Part shown: positions 1-8,429 of the stretch, in pieces
How positions within the stretch are numbered: position 1 is the first letter of the stretch
Layout: the number at the start of each line of letters is the position of its first letter
Assembly: GCA_900548565.1 (NCBI GenBank)
Contig: URKV01000008.1
Span: 1 to 25,312, forward strand
Source of the DNA: an uncultured Collinsella sp.
GTDB taxonomy: Bacteria > Actinomycetota > Coriobacteriia > Coriobacteriales > Coriobacteriaceae
Direction: 5' to 3'
Length of the DNA: 25,312 nucleotides
Translations under genes and position numbers: made by a program
The notes under the pieces: generated by a model
Database searches by the model: none
Seen by the model: only the letters and a program-made list of their open reading frames with translations
What the model was told of the DNA's origin: nothing

Positions 1-326
<326 letters not shown>

Positions 327-467
327 ACCGCACCTCGCGGCCCGCGGGACAAGCGCTCATGCGCGGTCCGGGCACGAGGATGCCCCCGAGTCATCTCCCC
401 TATGCGCCATGCGGCCCCCAGGGCACGTGAGAGACACCGGACACCGTAACGGTGGGCGCCGCCCACC
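327..467 (+). other. 23S-5S transcribed spacer
   Basis: This spacer of about 140 bases holds no tRNA and no credible ORF. It contains short hairpins consistent with rRNA processing. One is at 347-369 (GGAC..GCGC, loop TCAT, GCGC.GTCC). Another is at 370-385 (GGGCA, 6-nt loop, TGCCC). The last five bases (463-467) pair with bases just after the 5S gene (585-589), lengthening the 5S terminal helix into a probable precursor stem. Confidence 0.6.
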
Positions 468-584
468 GGTCAGCGGCCAGAGCATGGGGGGCACGCCCGG
501 TCCCGTTCCGAACCCGGAAGCTAAGCCCCATCGCGCCGAGAGTACTGCGGGGTCAGCCCGTGGGAGGCCAGGGCGCCGCTGACC
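468..584 (+). rRNA. 5S ribosomal RNA
   Basis: The gene has the usual length of about 117 nt and the hallmark loop sequence CCCGTTCCGAACCCGGAAG, followed by TAAGCCCC. Helix I is perfect: GGTCAGCGGC at 468-477 pairs with GCCGCTGACC at 575-584. Pairing continues outward for five more bases on each side, which blurs the exact mature ends by a few bases. It lies about 140 nt after the 23S end, as in a standard 16S-23S-5S operon. Confidence 0.96.
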
Positions 585-620
585 GGTGGACGGCACCGAG
601 CCGTACGCTTGAACTGAGAA

Positions 621-649
621 GGGGGAGGCCTCGCGGCCTCCCCCTTTTT
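621..649 (+). terminator. Rho-independent terminator of the rRNA operon
   Basis: A perfect 10-bp GC-rich stem (GGGGGAGGCC at 621-630 with GGCCTCCCCC at 635-644) has a TCGC tetraloop and is followed by five Ts (645-649). It sits 37 nt after the 5S gene and is the clearest intrinsic terminator in the window. Confidence 0.95.
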
Positions 650-716
650 GCGTTGTATACACGTTGTACTTTGGGACCTAGCTCCCCCGTATGCGCTCTT
701 ACTGTTTGGCTGTATT

Positions 717-747
717 TTGAGTCCATCTAGTGTATTTGAGCGATAAT
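717..747 (+). promoter_or_regulatory. Possible promoter of the coaE operon
   Basis: A GATAAT -10-like hexamer at 742-747 lies 28 nt before the coaE start. The best -35 candidate, TTGAGT at 717-722, is 19 bp away, longer than ideal. Some promoter is expected here because a strong terminator lies just upstream, but the precise site is uncertain. Confidence 0.3.
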
Positions 748-775
748 TACTCGCATTGGCGTTAGGGAGGGCTTG

Positions 776-1417
776 ATGTTTACCGTATTTGTCTTGGGCA
801 ATATTGCTTCGGGTAAGTCAACTGCCTGCCGCTATTTCGAATCTCGTGGCGCTATGCTTATCGATCTGGATGAGCTTGCAAAATCGCTGTATGTGCCGGG
901 CTCTGATATCGTCAATACACTCGCGGATGAATTCGGTTGGGACATTCTGGACGGGGAGGGCGGCATTCGCCGCAATGTCCTCGCTGCTCGAGCTTTCGCT
1001 TCTCCTGATACAGTTGCGCGGCTCAATGGCATCGTTCATCCGGTTCTTGTCGAACAGCTGTCACTGAGGATTCTTGATCCGGTCTGCTGCACGGTATCGT
1101 CTCCCCGTTATCCCTTTGCGGTGGTCGAGGTTTCTGCCCCGACTGGTTTTGAGGATGCTTTTGGCCTGGCTGATGAAATTCTGGTTATCAGCGCTCCTTT
1201 AGCAGTTCGTCGCGGGCGTGCCATTCATCGTGGTATGGAGCCCACTGATTTTGATGCGCGGTCTGCATGCCAACCTGATGAGGCTTCACTTTGCAATCTC
1301 GCTACGACGGTAATCGATAATGCGGCGGGCGACAACTCGCTCTTTGAACAACTGGACGCATGGCTTGTGCACCATGGCTTCGGGGATGTAGTGGATAAGG
1401 AGGAGGCCGATGTCTAG
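776..1417 (+). CDS. coaE: Dephospho-CoA kinase
   Basis: This 213-aa protein should phosphorylate the 3'-hydroxyl of dephospho-CoA with ATP, the last step of coenzyme A synthesis in the cytoplasm. A P-loop, GNIASGKST, lies at residues 8-16. It is followed by the DLDELAKSL segment that takes the place of the family's DAD motif, and by the family's HPV motif in GIVHPVL at about residue 84-90. The middle is somewhat divergent (the usual LxxPLLFE segment reads VVEVSAPTGFE). I chose ATG 776 over TTG 773 because the Shine-Dalgarno AGGGAGG at 764-770 is then 5 nt away. The 3' end overlaps the next gene by 8 bases. CoaE next to UvrB is a common actinobacterial neighbourhood. Confidence 0.88.
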   Translation: MFTVFVLGNIASGKSTACRYFESRGAMLIDLDELAKSLYVPGSDIVNTLADEFGWDILDGEGGIRRNVLAARAFASPDTVARLNGIVHPVLVEQLSLRILDPVCCTVSSPRYPFAVVEVSAPTGFEDAFGLADEILVISAPLAVRRGRAIHRGMEPTDFDARSACQPDEASLCNLATTVIDNAAGDNSLFEQLDAWLVHHGFGDVVDKEEADV

Positions 1418-1991
1418 GACACGTTTCTTTACGTGGTTTCGCGTGGCGCCACTTGCCGTTGTGTTCGTCTTTGGCCTTATTTCGCTCGTCTACTCGTATG
1501 CTCCTGCCGCCTTCTTTAAGCCGTTGTATCCGATTGACTACGAGGCGTACGTAAAGCAATCGAGCATTTCGCACAATCTTGATCCGTATTTGGTGTGTGC
1601 TGTCATAAAGTCGGAATCGAATTGGGATCCCGAGGCTGAGTCGAATCAGGGCGCTCGGGGATTGATGCAGCTGATGCCTGAGACTGCCCAGGATATGATT
1701 GCCTTGGGTCTTGTCGATGGTAGTGAGTATTCAGCCGACAATCTTAACGATCCCGCTACGAACATCGAGTTTGGCTGTGCGTATCTTTCGTATCTTCTAA
1801 CGTATTTTAACGGGTCGACGGACAGCGCTATTGCCGCATATAACGCCGGCATGGGCAATGTAGACGGTTGGGCACAGCAGGACACATCGCTTCACAACGC
1901 GATTACCTTTCCCGAGACGCAGGCGTATCTGATTCGCGTCAATAATGCCTGGGTTCGATATAAGACGCTCTATCCCGATCGGTTCGTATAG
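1410..1991 (+). CDS. Membrane-anchored lytic transglycosylase (SLT domain, GH23-like)
   Basis: This 193-aa protein probably cleaves peptidoglycan glycan strands outside the membrane, forming 1,6-anhydro ends. A single hydrophobic segment at residues 11-30 acts as an uncleaved anchor. The SLT domain follows: KSES holds the expected catalytic glutamate (Glu69), then GARGLMQLMP at 81-90, AYNAG at 143-147 and AYLIRV at 172-177, in family order and spacing. The domain is close to the minimal SLT length, with no LysM or other wall-binding module. ATG 1410 is preceded by GGAGGAGG and overlaps the coaE stop by 8 bases, so translation is probably coupled. A shared operon with coaE and uvrB shows co-expression rather than a common pathway. 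Confidence 0.9.
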   Translation: MSRTRFFTWFRVAPLAVVFVFGLISLVYSYAPAAFFKPLYPIDYEAYVKQSSISHNLDPYLVCAVIKSESNWDPEAESNQGARGLMQLMPETAQDMIALGLVDGSEYSADNLNDPATNIEFGCAYLSYLLTYFNGSTDSAIAAYNAGMGNVDGWAQQDTSLHNAITFPETQAYLIRVNNAWVRYKTLYPDRFV

Positions 1992-2042
1992 GACTAGGCC
2001 TGCCGCCTGCGTATGCTGCAGATATATGAGTTAGGAGTATCA

Positions 2043-4262
2043 ATGGCGGAATTTGAAGTTGAGCGTGTTGGAGGAGAACTCAAGCGTTTTGGCGTTGAGG
2101 GCTCTGAGGTGCCGTTTAAGGTCGTGTCCCCATACGAGCCCGCTGGTTCCCAGCCTAAGGCCATTGAGTCGCTTGTACAGGGCGTGAGGGATGGAGATCG
2201 CTATCAGGTTTTGCTGGGCGTGACTGGTTCGGGCAAGACCTTCACGATGGCTAAGACTATTGAGGCCCTGGGGAAGCCGACGCTGGTCATGGCTCCCAAT
2301 AAAACGCTTGCCGCTCAGCTCGCGAGCGAGCTCAAGGAATTCTTCCCTGACAACGCCGTGGTCTATTTTGTGTCGTACTACGATTACTATCAACCCGAGG
2401 CGTATGTGCCGCAAAGCGATACGTATATCGAGAAGGATTCCTCGATTAACGAAGAGGTCGAGATGCTGCGCCATCAGGCGACCGCCTCGCTGCTCTCTCG
2501 ACGCGATGTGATCGTCGTCGCATCGGTGTCCTGCATCTATGGTATTGGCTCTCCTGAGGATTATGCGGGGCTGGCGCCGAATGTCGACAAGAAAGTGCCG
2601 CTCGAGCGCGATGACTTTATCCATGCGCTTATCGATATCCAGTACGATCGCAATGACTATGATTTGGCACGTGGCACCTTCCGCGTGCGCGGCGATGTCG
2701 TCGACGTGTATCCGCCCTATGCCGAGCATCCGTTGCGGTTTGAGTTCTTTGGCGACGAGGTCGAGCTTATCGCTGAAATCGATGAGGTCACCGGCGAGAT
2801 GCTGCGTGAGTACGAGGCCATTCCCGTGTGGCCGGCCTCGCACTACGTGACTGAGAAGCCTAAGGTCAAAGCGGCTCTGAAATCAATCAGTGAAGAGTGC
2901 GAGAAGCGTGTGGCCGAGCTCAAGGCGACCGATAAGCTGCTCGAGGCACAGCGTCTGCAGCAGCGCACCGACTATGATCTCGAGATGCTCGAGACCATGG
3001 GTTTTTGTAACGGTATCGAGAACTACTCGCGTCATCTGGACGGTCGAAAACCGGGCGAGCCGCCGTTTACCCTGATCGATTACTTTCCTAAGGACATGCT
3101 CTGCATCATCGACGAGAGCCATGTAACGGTGCCGCAGATCCGCGGCATGCACGAAGGTGACCGCTCGCGTAAGGTGACGCTGGTGGAGCATGGTTTTCGC
3201 CTGCCTTCGGCACTCGATAACCGCCCGCTTCGTTTCGATGAGTTTGAGGCGAGGATTCCCCAGTTCATCTACGTTTCGGCCACGCCGGGCGACTATGAGC
3301 TGCGGGTGAGCCAGAACGACGTTGAGCAGATCATTCGTCCGACCGGTCTGCTCGACCCCAAGATCGATGTGCGTCCGGTTCGTGGGCAGATTGACGATCT
3401 TGAGGACGAGATTCGCGAGCGCGTTGCCCGCAAGGAGCGCGTGCTGGTGACCACGCTCACCAAGCGCATGGCCGAGGACCTGACCGACCATCTGCTTGAT
3501 GCCGGCATTAAGGTCAATTACATGCACTCCGATACAGCGACGATGGACCGTGTCGAGATCCTGCGAACGCTGCGCGAGGGAAAGATTGATGTTCTCGTTG
3601 GCATCAACCTGCTCCGCGAGGGTCTAGACCTTCCCGAGGTCTCGCTGGTGGCAATTCTCGACGCTGACAAGGAAGGCTTCTTGCGCAATCGCCGTTCGTT
3701 GATTCAGACGATTGGCCGTGCGGCCCGTAATGCCGACGGCGAGGTCATCATGTACGCAGACGTTGTGACCGACTCGATGAAAGAAGCCATCGAGGAGACG
3801 CAGCGCCGTCGCGAGATTCAGATGGCATATAACGAAGAGCATGGCATTGTGCCCAAGACGGTCCGCAAGGCCATTAACGACATTTCGAACTTTATTGCCG
3901 AGGCCGAAAAGACCGTGGGCTCGAAGGGGCGCTCGAGAGGCGATTCGCTGGGTCACGGTGCGTTCTATACACCCGACGAAAACGGCGAGGGCGCCGCGCC
4001 GGAGACGGTGGCACCCGAGCAGACGCTTGCCGAGCAGCTGGAAGGGTTACCGCATGACGAGCTCGTGCGGATTGTCGAGACCATGGAGGAAGACATGCGT
4101 AACGCTTCCGCCGCCATGGACTTTGAGGAGGCGGCACGTCTGCGCGATGCCGTCGTTCAGATTCGGGCGATGCTTGAGGGTGCATCTGAGGACGAAACAA
4201 TCGAGCGTTTGCGTTCGCAGGCTCGCAAGGGCTCTACCTTTGCTTCGGGCAGAAAACGTTAG
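2043..4262 (+). CDS. uvrB: UvrABC excinuclease subunit B
   Basis: This 739-aa protein is the damage-verifying helicase-like subunit of nucleotide excision repair. UvrA loads it on DNA and it recruits UvrC. Walker A GVTGSGKT is at 59-66. The beta-hairpin that clamps the DNA strand follows at about 110-135 (YYDYYQPEAYVPQSD). The Walker B DESH is at 357-360, the second helicase domain is intact (VGINLLREGLDLPEV, QTIGRAARN), and the C-terminal UVR domain (MDFEEAARLRD) occupies the last 50 residues. A linker of about 60 residues before UVR is rich in Gly, Glu and Ala. The start at ATG 2043 has AGGAG at 2033-2037. An in-frame ATG at 2013 lacks a good ribosome site and would add 10 atypical residues. 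No LexA-like box is visible upstream, so it probably relies on the coaE promoter. Confidence 0.98.
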   Translation: MAEFEVERVGGELKRFGVEGSEVPFKVVSPYEPAGSQPKAIESLVQGVRDGDRYQVLLGVTGSGKTFTMAKTIEALGKPTLVMAPNKTLAAQLASELKEFFPDNAVVYFVSYYDYYQPEAYVPQSDTYIEKDSSINEEVEMLRHQATASLLSRRDVIVVASVSCIYGIGSPEDYAGLAPNVDKKVPLERDDFIHALIDIQYDRNDYDLARGTFRVRGDVVDVYPPYAEHPLRFEFFGDEVELIAEIDEVTGEMLREYEAIPVWPASHYVTEKPKVKAALKSISEECEKRVAELKATDKLLEAQRLQQRTDYDLEMLETMGFCNGIENYSRHLDGRKPGEPPFTLIDYFPKDMLCIIDESHVTVPQIRGMHEGDRSRKVTLVEHGFRLPSALDNRPLRFDEFEARIPQFIYVSATPGDYELRVSQNDVEQIIRPTGLLDPKIDVRPVRGQIDDLEDEIRERVARKERVLVTTLTKRMAEDLTDHLLDAGIKVNYMHSDTATMDRVEILRTLREGKIDVLVGINLLREGLDLPEVSLVAILDADKEGFLRNRRSLIQTIGRAARNADGEVIMYADVVTDSMKEAIEETQRRREIQMAYNEEHGIVPKTVRKAINDISNFIAEAEKTVGSKGRSRGDSLGHGAFYTPDENGEGAAPETVAPEQTLAEQLEGLPHDELVRIVETMEEDMRNASAAMDFEEAARLRDAVVQIRAMLEGASEDETIERLRSQARKGSTFASGRKR

Positions 4263-4286
4263 GGTGCACGATTCGGGAAGTGGCAA

Positions 4287-4322
4287 ACAGGCCCCGAGTT
4301 CCTTGCGGAGCTCGGGGCCTGT
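4287..4322. terminator. Hairpin terminator between convergent genes
   Basis: A long stem pairs 4287-4302 with 4307-4322 around a TTGC loop. The outer 12 bp (ACAGGCCCCGAG with CTCGGGGCCTGT) are perfect and the inner 4 bp include one G-T wobble. It starts 25 nt after the uvrB stop and ends 27 nt before the stop of the minus-strand gene, so it can serve both directions. The T-tracts are weak on both sides (GTCGTTTG on plus, TTTGCC on minus). Confidence 0.8.
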
Positions 4323-4348
4323 GTCGTTTGGACACGGGAGTCCGTGCA

Positions 4349-5989
4349 CTAGAGGTCTGCTATCAGCGCCTCAGCGCAACGGATGCCGTCGGTGGCGGCA
4401 CTCATGATGCCGCCGGCATATCCGGCGCCCTCGCCGCAAGGGTAAAGGCCCGGAGTCGACACGGCGTGGCATGTTCGATCGCGGGTGACGGTGACTGGGG
4501 AGCTCGAACGCGTCTCCACGCCAGTGAGGACCGCATCGGGGCGGTCGTAGCCACGCAGTTTCTTACCGAGCAGGGGGATTCCCAAACGAAGCGATTCGAC
4601 GATATGCTGCGGGAGGGCATCGTCGATCGCCGTCCAGGTCACGCCAAGTGGATAGGTTGGTTTTACCTTTCCGGGTGCCGTGCTGGCGCGCCTAGCAAGG
4701 AAATCTCCGACGAGCTGTGCCGGCGCGTTCCAGTTGGAGCCACCCAGGCGATAGGCGGCTCGCTCGCAGGCGCGCTGAAGCTCAATGCCCGCGAGCGGAT
4801 CATCGCCGGGAAGGTCGTCAGGTGTGACGTTAACGAGTAGGGCGGCATTTGCGTTGCGCCCGTCGCGGGCATTGAGGCTGGCACCGTTGACGCACAGATG
4901 GCCCTGCTCGGAAGAAGCCGCGACAACCTGTCCACCAGGGCACATGCAAAACGAGAACACGCTGCGGCCGTTGGGGAGATGGGCGACAAGCTTGTAGGGG
5001 GCTGCTCCGAGTGCCGGGTGCCCCGCCGAAGGGCCATATTGGGCACGGTCGATGTCGCACTGTGGATGCTCGATGCGCACACCCATGGCAAAGGTCTTTT
5101 GCGCGAGGGCAACGTTATGTTCTTTGAGAAGATCGAATACGTCGCGGGCGGAATGGCCGCAGGCGAGAATGAGGTGCTTTGTGGTGATTGTCTCGCTTGC
5201 GGTTTCTTGGGGCGTTTGGACATCGACGCCGGTGATGGCGCCAGATTCATCGGTTCGAATATTGACGAGCTTTGTTCGATAGCGGACGGTTCCACCGAGC
5301 TGCTCGATGCGCTGGGAAATGTTGGTGACGACGGTGGGGAGGATGTCGGAGCCGATGTGCGGCTTGGCGTCCCACAGGATGTCGCGAGGTGAGCCCGCTT
5401 CGACGAAGGTCTCGAGAATCAGTCGATGGGCAGGATTCTTGGTTCCCGTGTTGAGCTTGCCATCCGAGAAGGTCCCTGCGCCGCCGAGGCCAAATTGGAT
5501 ATTGCTTTCGGGGTCGAGGGTGCGCTCCTTAAGAAAGAGATCAATCGCTTCCGAGCGGCGAAGTGCGGGGTCGCCGCGCTCGATAAGCAAGGGCTTCAGG
5601 CCCGCTTCGGCAAGGGTGAGTGCGGCGAAAAGGCCAGCGCATCCGGCACCGACGACGACAGGGCGCTCTTTGGGTGCGCCGGAAACGGGGGAGGGGAATG
5701 AAGGCTCATTGTCGTCTATCGTGCGCACGTGTGAGCGGTCGCGCTCGGCCACGCTGCCGAGCACTGTCTGCTCGATGTCTGGGCTCGTCAGCTCAACACG
5801 AAAGCTCAGGATGAAATGAACGTCTCTTTTTTTGCGGGCATCGATGGACTTGCGGTGGAGCTCGATGGACTTGATCTCGGAGTCTTTGCAACGTAGGACA
5901 CGTTTGACGACTCGCTTGCCAACGATGAGGCAAGCTTTTTCATCGCCGGCCTCATCGAGCGACGCGTGGACTTGGGTGATTTCGATCAT
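4349..5989 (-). CDS. FAD-dependent oxidoreductase, COG2509 family
   Basis: This 546-aa protein belongs to an uncharacterised family of flavoproteins (COG2509). An N-terminal alpha/beta region of about 105 residues is followed by an FAD-binding Rossmann motif GAGCAG at 114-119. The family signatures GLGGAGTFSDGKLNTG and FSFCMCPGGQVVAASSE are both present, and the C-terminus has the usual CGEGAGYAGGIMSAATDG segment that closes over the flavin. Substrate is unknown. ATG at 5989 is chosen because AAGGAG lies 6 nt upstream; extending the frame to 6160 would overlap the upstream gene and add 57 unconserved residues. It is the last gene of a minus-strand group with mrp and an HI0933-family flavoprotein, separated from the latter by 79 nt containing a hairpin and a possible promoter of its own. 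Confidence 0.88.
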   Translation of the reverse strand: MIEITQVHASLDEAGDEKACLIVGKRVVKRVLRCKDSEIKSIELHRKSIDARKKRDVHFILSFRVELTSPDIEQTVLGSVAERDRSHVRTIDDNEPSFPSPVSGAPKERPVVVGAGCAGLFAALTLAEAGLKPLLIERGDPALRRSEAIDLFLKERTLDPESNIQFGLGGAGTFSDGKLNTGTKNPAHRLILETFVEAGSPRDILWDAKPHIGSDILPTVVTNISQRIEQLGGTVRYRTKLVNIRTDESGAITGVDVQTPQETASETITTKHLILACGHSARDVFDLLKEHNVALAQKTFAMGVRIEHPQCDIDRAQYGPSAGHPALGAAPYKLVAHLPNGRSVFSFCMCPGGQVVAASSEQGHLCVNGASLNARDGRNANAALLVNVTPDDLPGDDPLAGIELQRACERAAYRLGGSNWNAPAQLVGDFLARRASTAPGKVKPTYPLGVTWTAIDDALPQHIVESLRLGIPLLGKKLRGYDRPDAVLTGVETRSSSPVTVTRDRTCHAVSTPGLYPCGEGAGYAGGIMSAATDGIRCAEALIADL

Positions 5990-6004
5990 CGAGGTCTCCT
6001 TAGA

Positions 6005-6039
6005 TGCAAGAAAGAGGCCGCCCGGTGTCCCAGACGGCC
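6005..6039 (-). terminator. Hairpin with pyrimidine tract: weak terminator or attenuator
   Basis: Read on the minus strand, bases 6039-6030 pair with 6025-6016 as a 10-bp stem with two wobble pairs and a GACA tetraloop. The stretch TCTTTCTT follows directly. It lies between two flavoprotein genes, 15 nt before the ribosome site of the downstream one, so it could end or attenuate transcription from mrp. Confidence 0.5.
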
Positions 6040-6052
6040 CGAATGCGTTTTG

Positions 6053-6058
6053 ATTATA
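6053..6058 (-). promoter_or_regulatory. Possible -10 element for the COG2509 gene
   Basis: A perfect TATAAT is read on the minus strand just after the upstream gene's stop and 64 nt before the ATG at 5989. No convincing -35 hexamer is present at 16-18 bp, so this is a weak promoter call. Confidence 0.35.
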
Positions 6059-6068
6059 GACTGCGCGG

Positions 6069-7340
6069 CTATAGGCTGCTTGCAGCGCGAATACCCGAGA
6101 TCCAAGCCCACGCAAGGTTGAAACCGCCGCAATCGGCATCGATGTCGAGCGCCTCGCCACAGATGTAAAGTGGGGTGTCTGCCGCGTTGCTCACGCAGAG
6201 GTTGGGAGCTGAGAGGCTCTCAATGGGCACGCCGCCGCGCGTGACCTGGGCCGAACGCTCCTCTGTCGTTCCCTCGACGAGCAGCTTAAAGTGCTTGAGG
6301 ATTGAGACCAGATGGATGACGTCGTACGACCCGGGGTGGCACTGTTCGAATGCGGCGCAGACAACGTGAGAGAGCTGCGGGGCGAGCATGCCGTCGAGCC
6401 AGCGGGGGTCGCGGGGCGAAAAGCCGCCGAGCAACTCAACTCGCTGGTTGAGCATATCGAGCAACTCGTCTTTGGAGAGGTCGGGGAAAACGTCGAGCAG
6501 AATCGTGTCGCCGCGTTGGACGCGACGGGAGAGGTTAAAGGCGGCAACGCCCGAGATACCAAAGGTTCGGAAGAGCACTTCGCCGTCTTCGCGCCAGAGC
6601 TCCTCGTGATTGCGGGTGAGCATCAAACGGGCGCGGACGCGCAGGCCATCCAGCGTCTTGAGCGCAGTTTGGTCGCCGAAGACCGATGCCGACACGGGGC
6701 AGAGGACGCGGCGCTGCGGTGTGAGGGGAAGATTGAACGTCTTCGCGATGTCGGCAGGGTTGCCGCCCGTAGCGATAATTACGGCCTTTGCCTGCAGCGT
6801 CTCGTTCGTGCGAGGGGTGTCGGCGAGCGCCTTTCGAAGCGAGCGGAGTTCCGATTTTCGGTCGTCGTGCTTTTTTGCCTTGAGTGCTCGCGCGGGACGG
6901 TCTATTTGGAGTGCCCAGCCCTCGGGGGCTTTGTGCGCCGAGGCAACGTTTGCTCCACAGATCAAGGTGATGCCCAGGCGATTGCAAGCGTTGAGAAGCG
7001 CATCGCGCACCGATTCGGCACGAAGGGAGCGCGGATACAGCCGGCCCTCCTCGGAGGTCGTCATGATGCCCAGCGAGGAGAAGAAACTGCCGAGTTCTTG
7101 CTCAGGCTGGGGACCCATGACGGATTCGACGAATGCGGGGTGGTTGTACCGCTGGAAATCAATTGATTCGTTGGAAAGGTTGCAGCGGCCGTTGCCGGTC
7201 GCAAGGAGTTTAAGGCCGCAGGCAACATCGCGCTCAACGATGCAGGCGCTTTTGCCTGCGCGTGCGGCCGTAATGGCGGCGGCGAGACCCGAGGCCCCAC
7301 CGCCGATTACCAAGACGTCATAGGAGGCGTTTGTGTTCAC
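6069..7340 (-). CDS. HI0933/BaiN-family flavoprotein (NAD(P)/FAD-dependent oxidoreductase)
   Basis: This 423-aa protein is an FAD-binding oxidoreductase of the HI0933 (COG2081, YhiN-like) family. The dinucleotide-binding motif GGGASG is at 13-18, the family signature GNGRCN at 49-54, and the C-terminal flavin-closing segment CGEALDIDADCGGFN at about 394-408. One member, BaiN, has been linked to bile-acid reduction, but the family occurs widely in bacteria without bile metabolism, so I do not transfer that function. It starts with GTG directly after the mrp stop codon, with no spacer, and has a GAGG upstream inside mrp, so the two are probably translated together. The residue stretch at about 150-180 is unusually basic and charged compared with the rest. 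Confidence 0.88.
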   Translation of the reverse strand: MNTNASYDVLVIGGGASGLAAAITAARAGKSACIVERDVACGLKLLATGNGRCNLSNESIDFQRYNHPAFVESVMGPQPEQELGSFFSSLGIMTTSEEGRLYPRSLRAESVRDALLNACNRLGITLICGANVASAHKAPEGWALQIDRPARALKAKKHDDRKSELRSLRKALADTPRTNETLQAKAVIIATGGNPADIAKTFNLPLTPQRRVLCPVSASVFGDQTALKTLDGLRVRARLMLTRNHEELWREDGEVLFRTFGISGVAAFNLSRRVQRGDTILLDVFPDLSKDELLDMLNQRVELLGGFSPRDPRWLDGMLAPQLSHVVCAAFEQCHPGSYDVIHLVSILKHFKLLVEGTTEERSAQVTRGGVPIESLSAPNLCVSNAADTPLYICGEALDIDADCGGFNLAWAWISGIRAASSL

Positions 7341-8171
7341 TTAGGCCTCGGCGGTCTCGTGCGGGGCAATGGCTTCGACGGCAGAGACGGCCTGGGGCAG
7401 CATGCCATCGGGCAACGCGGTCTCAACCTCGCCCTTATCGCAGGCCTCGGCGAGTGCCGGATTGATGGGAAGCTGCCCTAGGATCTCGAGGTTGTAACGC
7501 TCGGCGACCTCGGGGAGCTTGCTCTTGCCAAAGACTTCGATCTTCTTGCCGCAATCGGGGCACTCGATATAGCTCATGTTTTCGACGATTCCCAGAATGG
7601 GGACGTTCATCTTCTCGGCCATGTTGACCGCCTTGGCGACGATCATCGAGACCAGATCCTGCGGGCTCGTGACGATGACGATGCCATCGACGGGCAGCGA
7701 CTGGAAGACCGTGAGGGCGACGTCGCCCGTTCCCGGAGGCATGTCGACCAGGAGGTAGTCGATGGGGCCCCATGAGGTTTCGCTCCAGAACTGCTTGATG
7801 GCACCCGCGATAACCGGACCGCGCCAGAGGACGGGGTCGGTTTCGTTTTGGAGCAGCAGGTTAGAGCTCATAACCTTGACGCCGCGCTCGGAGATTTCGG
7901 GCAGCATAAGGTTGCCGAGGGCATGGACGTGACGTCCACTCATGCCGAACATCTTAGGGATAGAGGGGCCGGTAATATCGGCATCGAGGACGCCGACCTT
8001 GTGACCGTGGCGGGAAAGCTCCGTGGCGATGGCGCCGGTGACGAATGACTTGCCGACACCGCCCTTACCGGAAAGCACGGCGATAACGCGCTTGACCTCG
8101 GACAGCGTATTCTCCTCAAATTGCGACGGTGCCGTTTGCCCGCCGGCTGCCTGTGCGTGCTCGCAACCCAT
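7341..8171 (-). CDS. mrp: Mrp/ApbC (NBP35-type) iron-sulfur carrier P-loop ATPase
   Basis: This 276-aa protein probably binds an Fe-S cluster as a dimer and hands it to apo-proteins. The deviant P-loop GKGGVGKS is at 35-42, the Walker B region LLVDMPPGTGD at 140-150, and the cluster-binding CPDC motif at 204-207. A single N-terminal cysteine in MGCEH is what remains of the cysteine-rich N-terminus seen in many relatives. ATG 8171 is chosen because AAGGAG sits 6-7 nt upstream; a longer frame to 8255 would start inside the promoter region and lacks a ribosome site. It heads a minus-strand group with two flavoproteins; a role in maturing redox enzymes is plausible, but the flavoproteins themselves show no obvious cluster motif. 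Confidence 0.93.
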   Translation of the reverse strand: MGCEHAQAAGGQTAPSQFEENTLSEVKRVIAVLSGKGGVGKSFVTGAIATELSRHGHKVGVLDADITGPSIPKMFGMSGRHVHALGNLMLPEISERGVKVMSSNLLLQNETDPVLWRGPVIAGAIKQFWSETSWGPIDYLLVDMPPGTGDVALTVFQSLPVDGIVIVTSPQDLVSMIVAKAVNMAEKMNVPILGIVENMSYIECPDCGKKIEVFGKSKLPEVAERYNLEILGQLPINPALAEACDKGEVETALPDGMLPQAVSAVEAIAPHETAEA

Positions 8172-8225
8172 GTTTGACTCCTTTGTATATGTTGGGGCCG
8201 GAGCCCCGCGGTGTGACACGGCGCC

Positions 8226-8255
8226 ATTGTACCCTCGTTTGCGAGCGGGAGTCAT
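8226..8255 (-). promoter_or_regulatory. mrp: Probable mrp promoter
   Basis: On the minus strand, -35 ATGACT (8255-8250) and -10 TACAAT (8231-8226) are 18 bp apart, and the -10 is 54 nt before the mrp start codon. Two changes from each consensus hexamer or fewer make this a reasonable but unproven call. Confidence 0.5.
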
Positions 8256-8354
8256 TCATGATGCGTGGCAGGCGATCGACGGTATTCGAACGTACGGACC
8301 GAGCGTGCAGCCTGCGGCATCAGACAACGCAAAAGGTCTGCGAATCTTGTATTG

Positions 8355-8368
8355 CGAACATCTGTGCG
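8355..8368 (+). promoter_or_regulatory. LexA-like SOS box upstream of uvrA
   Basis: CGAACATCTGTGCG matches 12 of 14 positions of the Gram-positive LexA consensus CGAAC-RNRY-GTTYG. It is 62 nt before the uvrA start and just before a TAAACT -10-like hexamer at 8381-8386. A weaker half-conserved copy, CGAACGTACGGACC, is at 8287-8300. The position suits repression of uvrA, a classic SOS gene. Confidence 0.55.
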
Positions 8369-8429
8369 CGTGGAGTGCGCTAAACTCATCCTCAGTGTGA
8401 TTTGAAGTTGTAGGAGGCAAGGAGCTTCC

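Noticed and set aside
327..467. tRNA gene in the 23S-5S spacer
   Set aside because: No T-loop GTTCRA motif or cloverleaf could be drawn; only short processing-type hairpins are present.
6069..7340. Bile-acid reductase BaiN as the identity of the HI0933-family gene
   Set aside because: Family membership is clear, but the family is common in bacteria without bile metabolism and no other bai gene is nearby.
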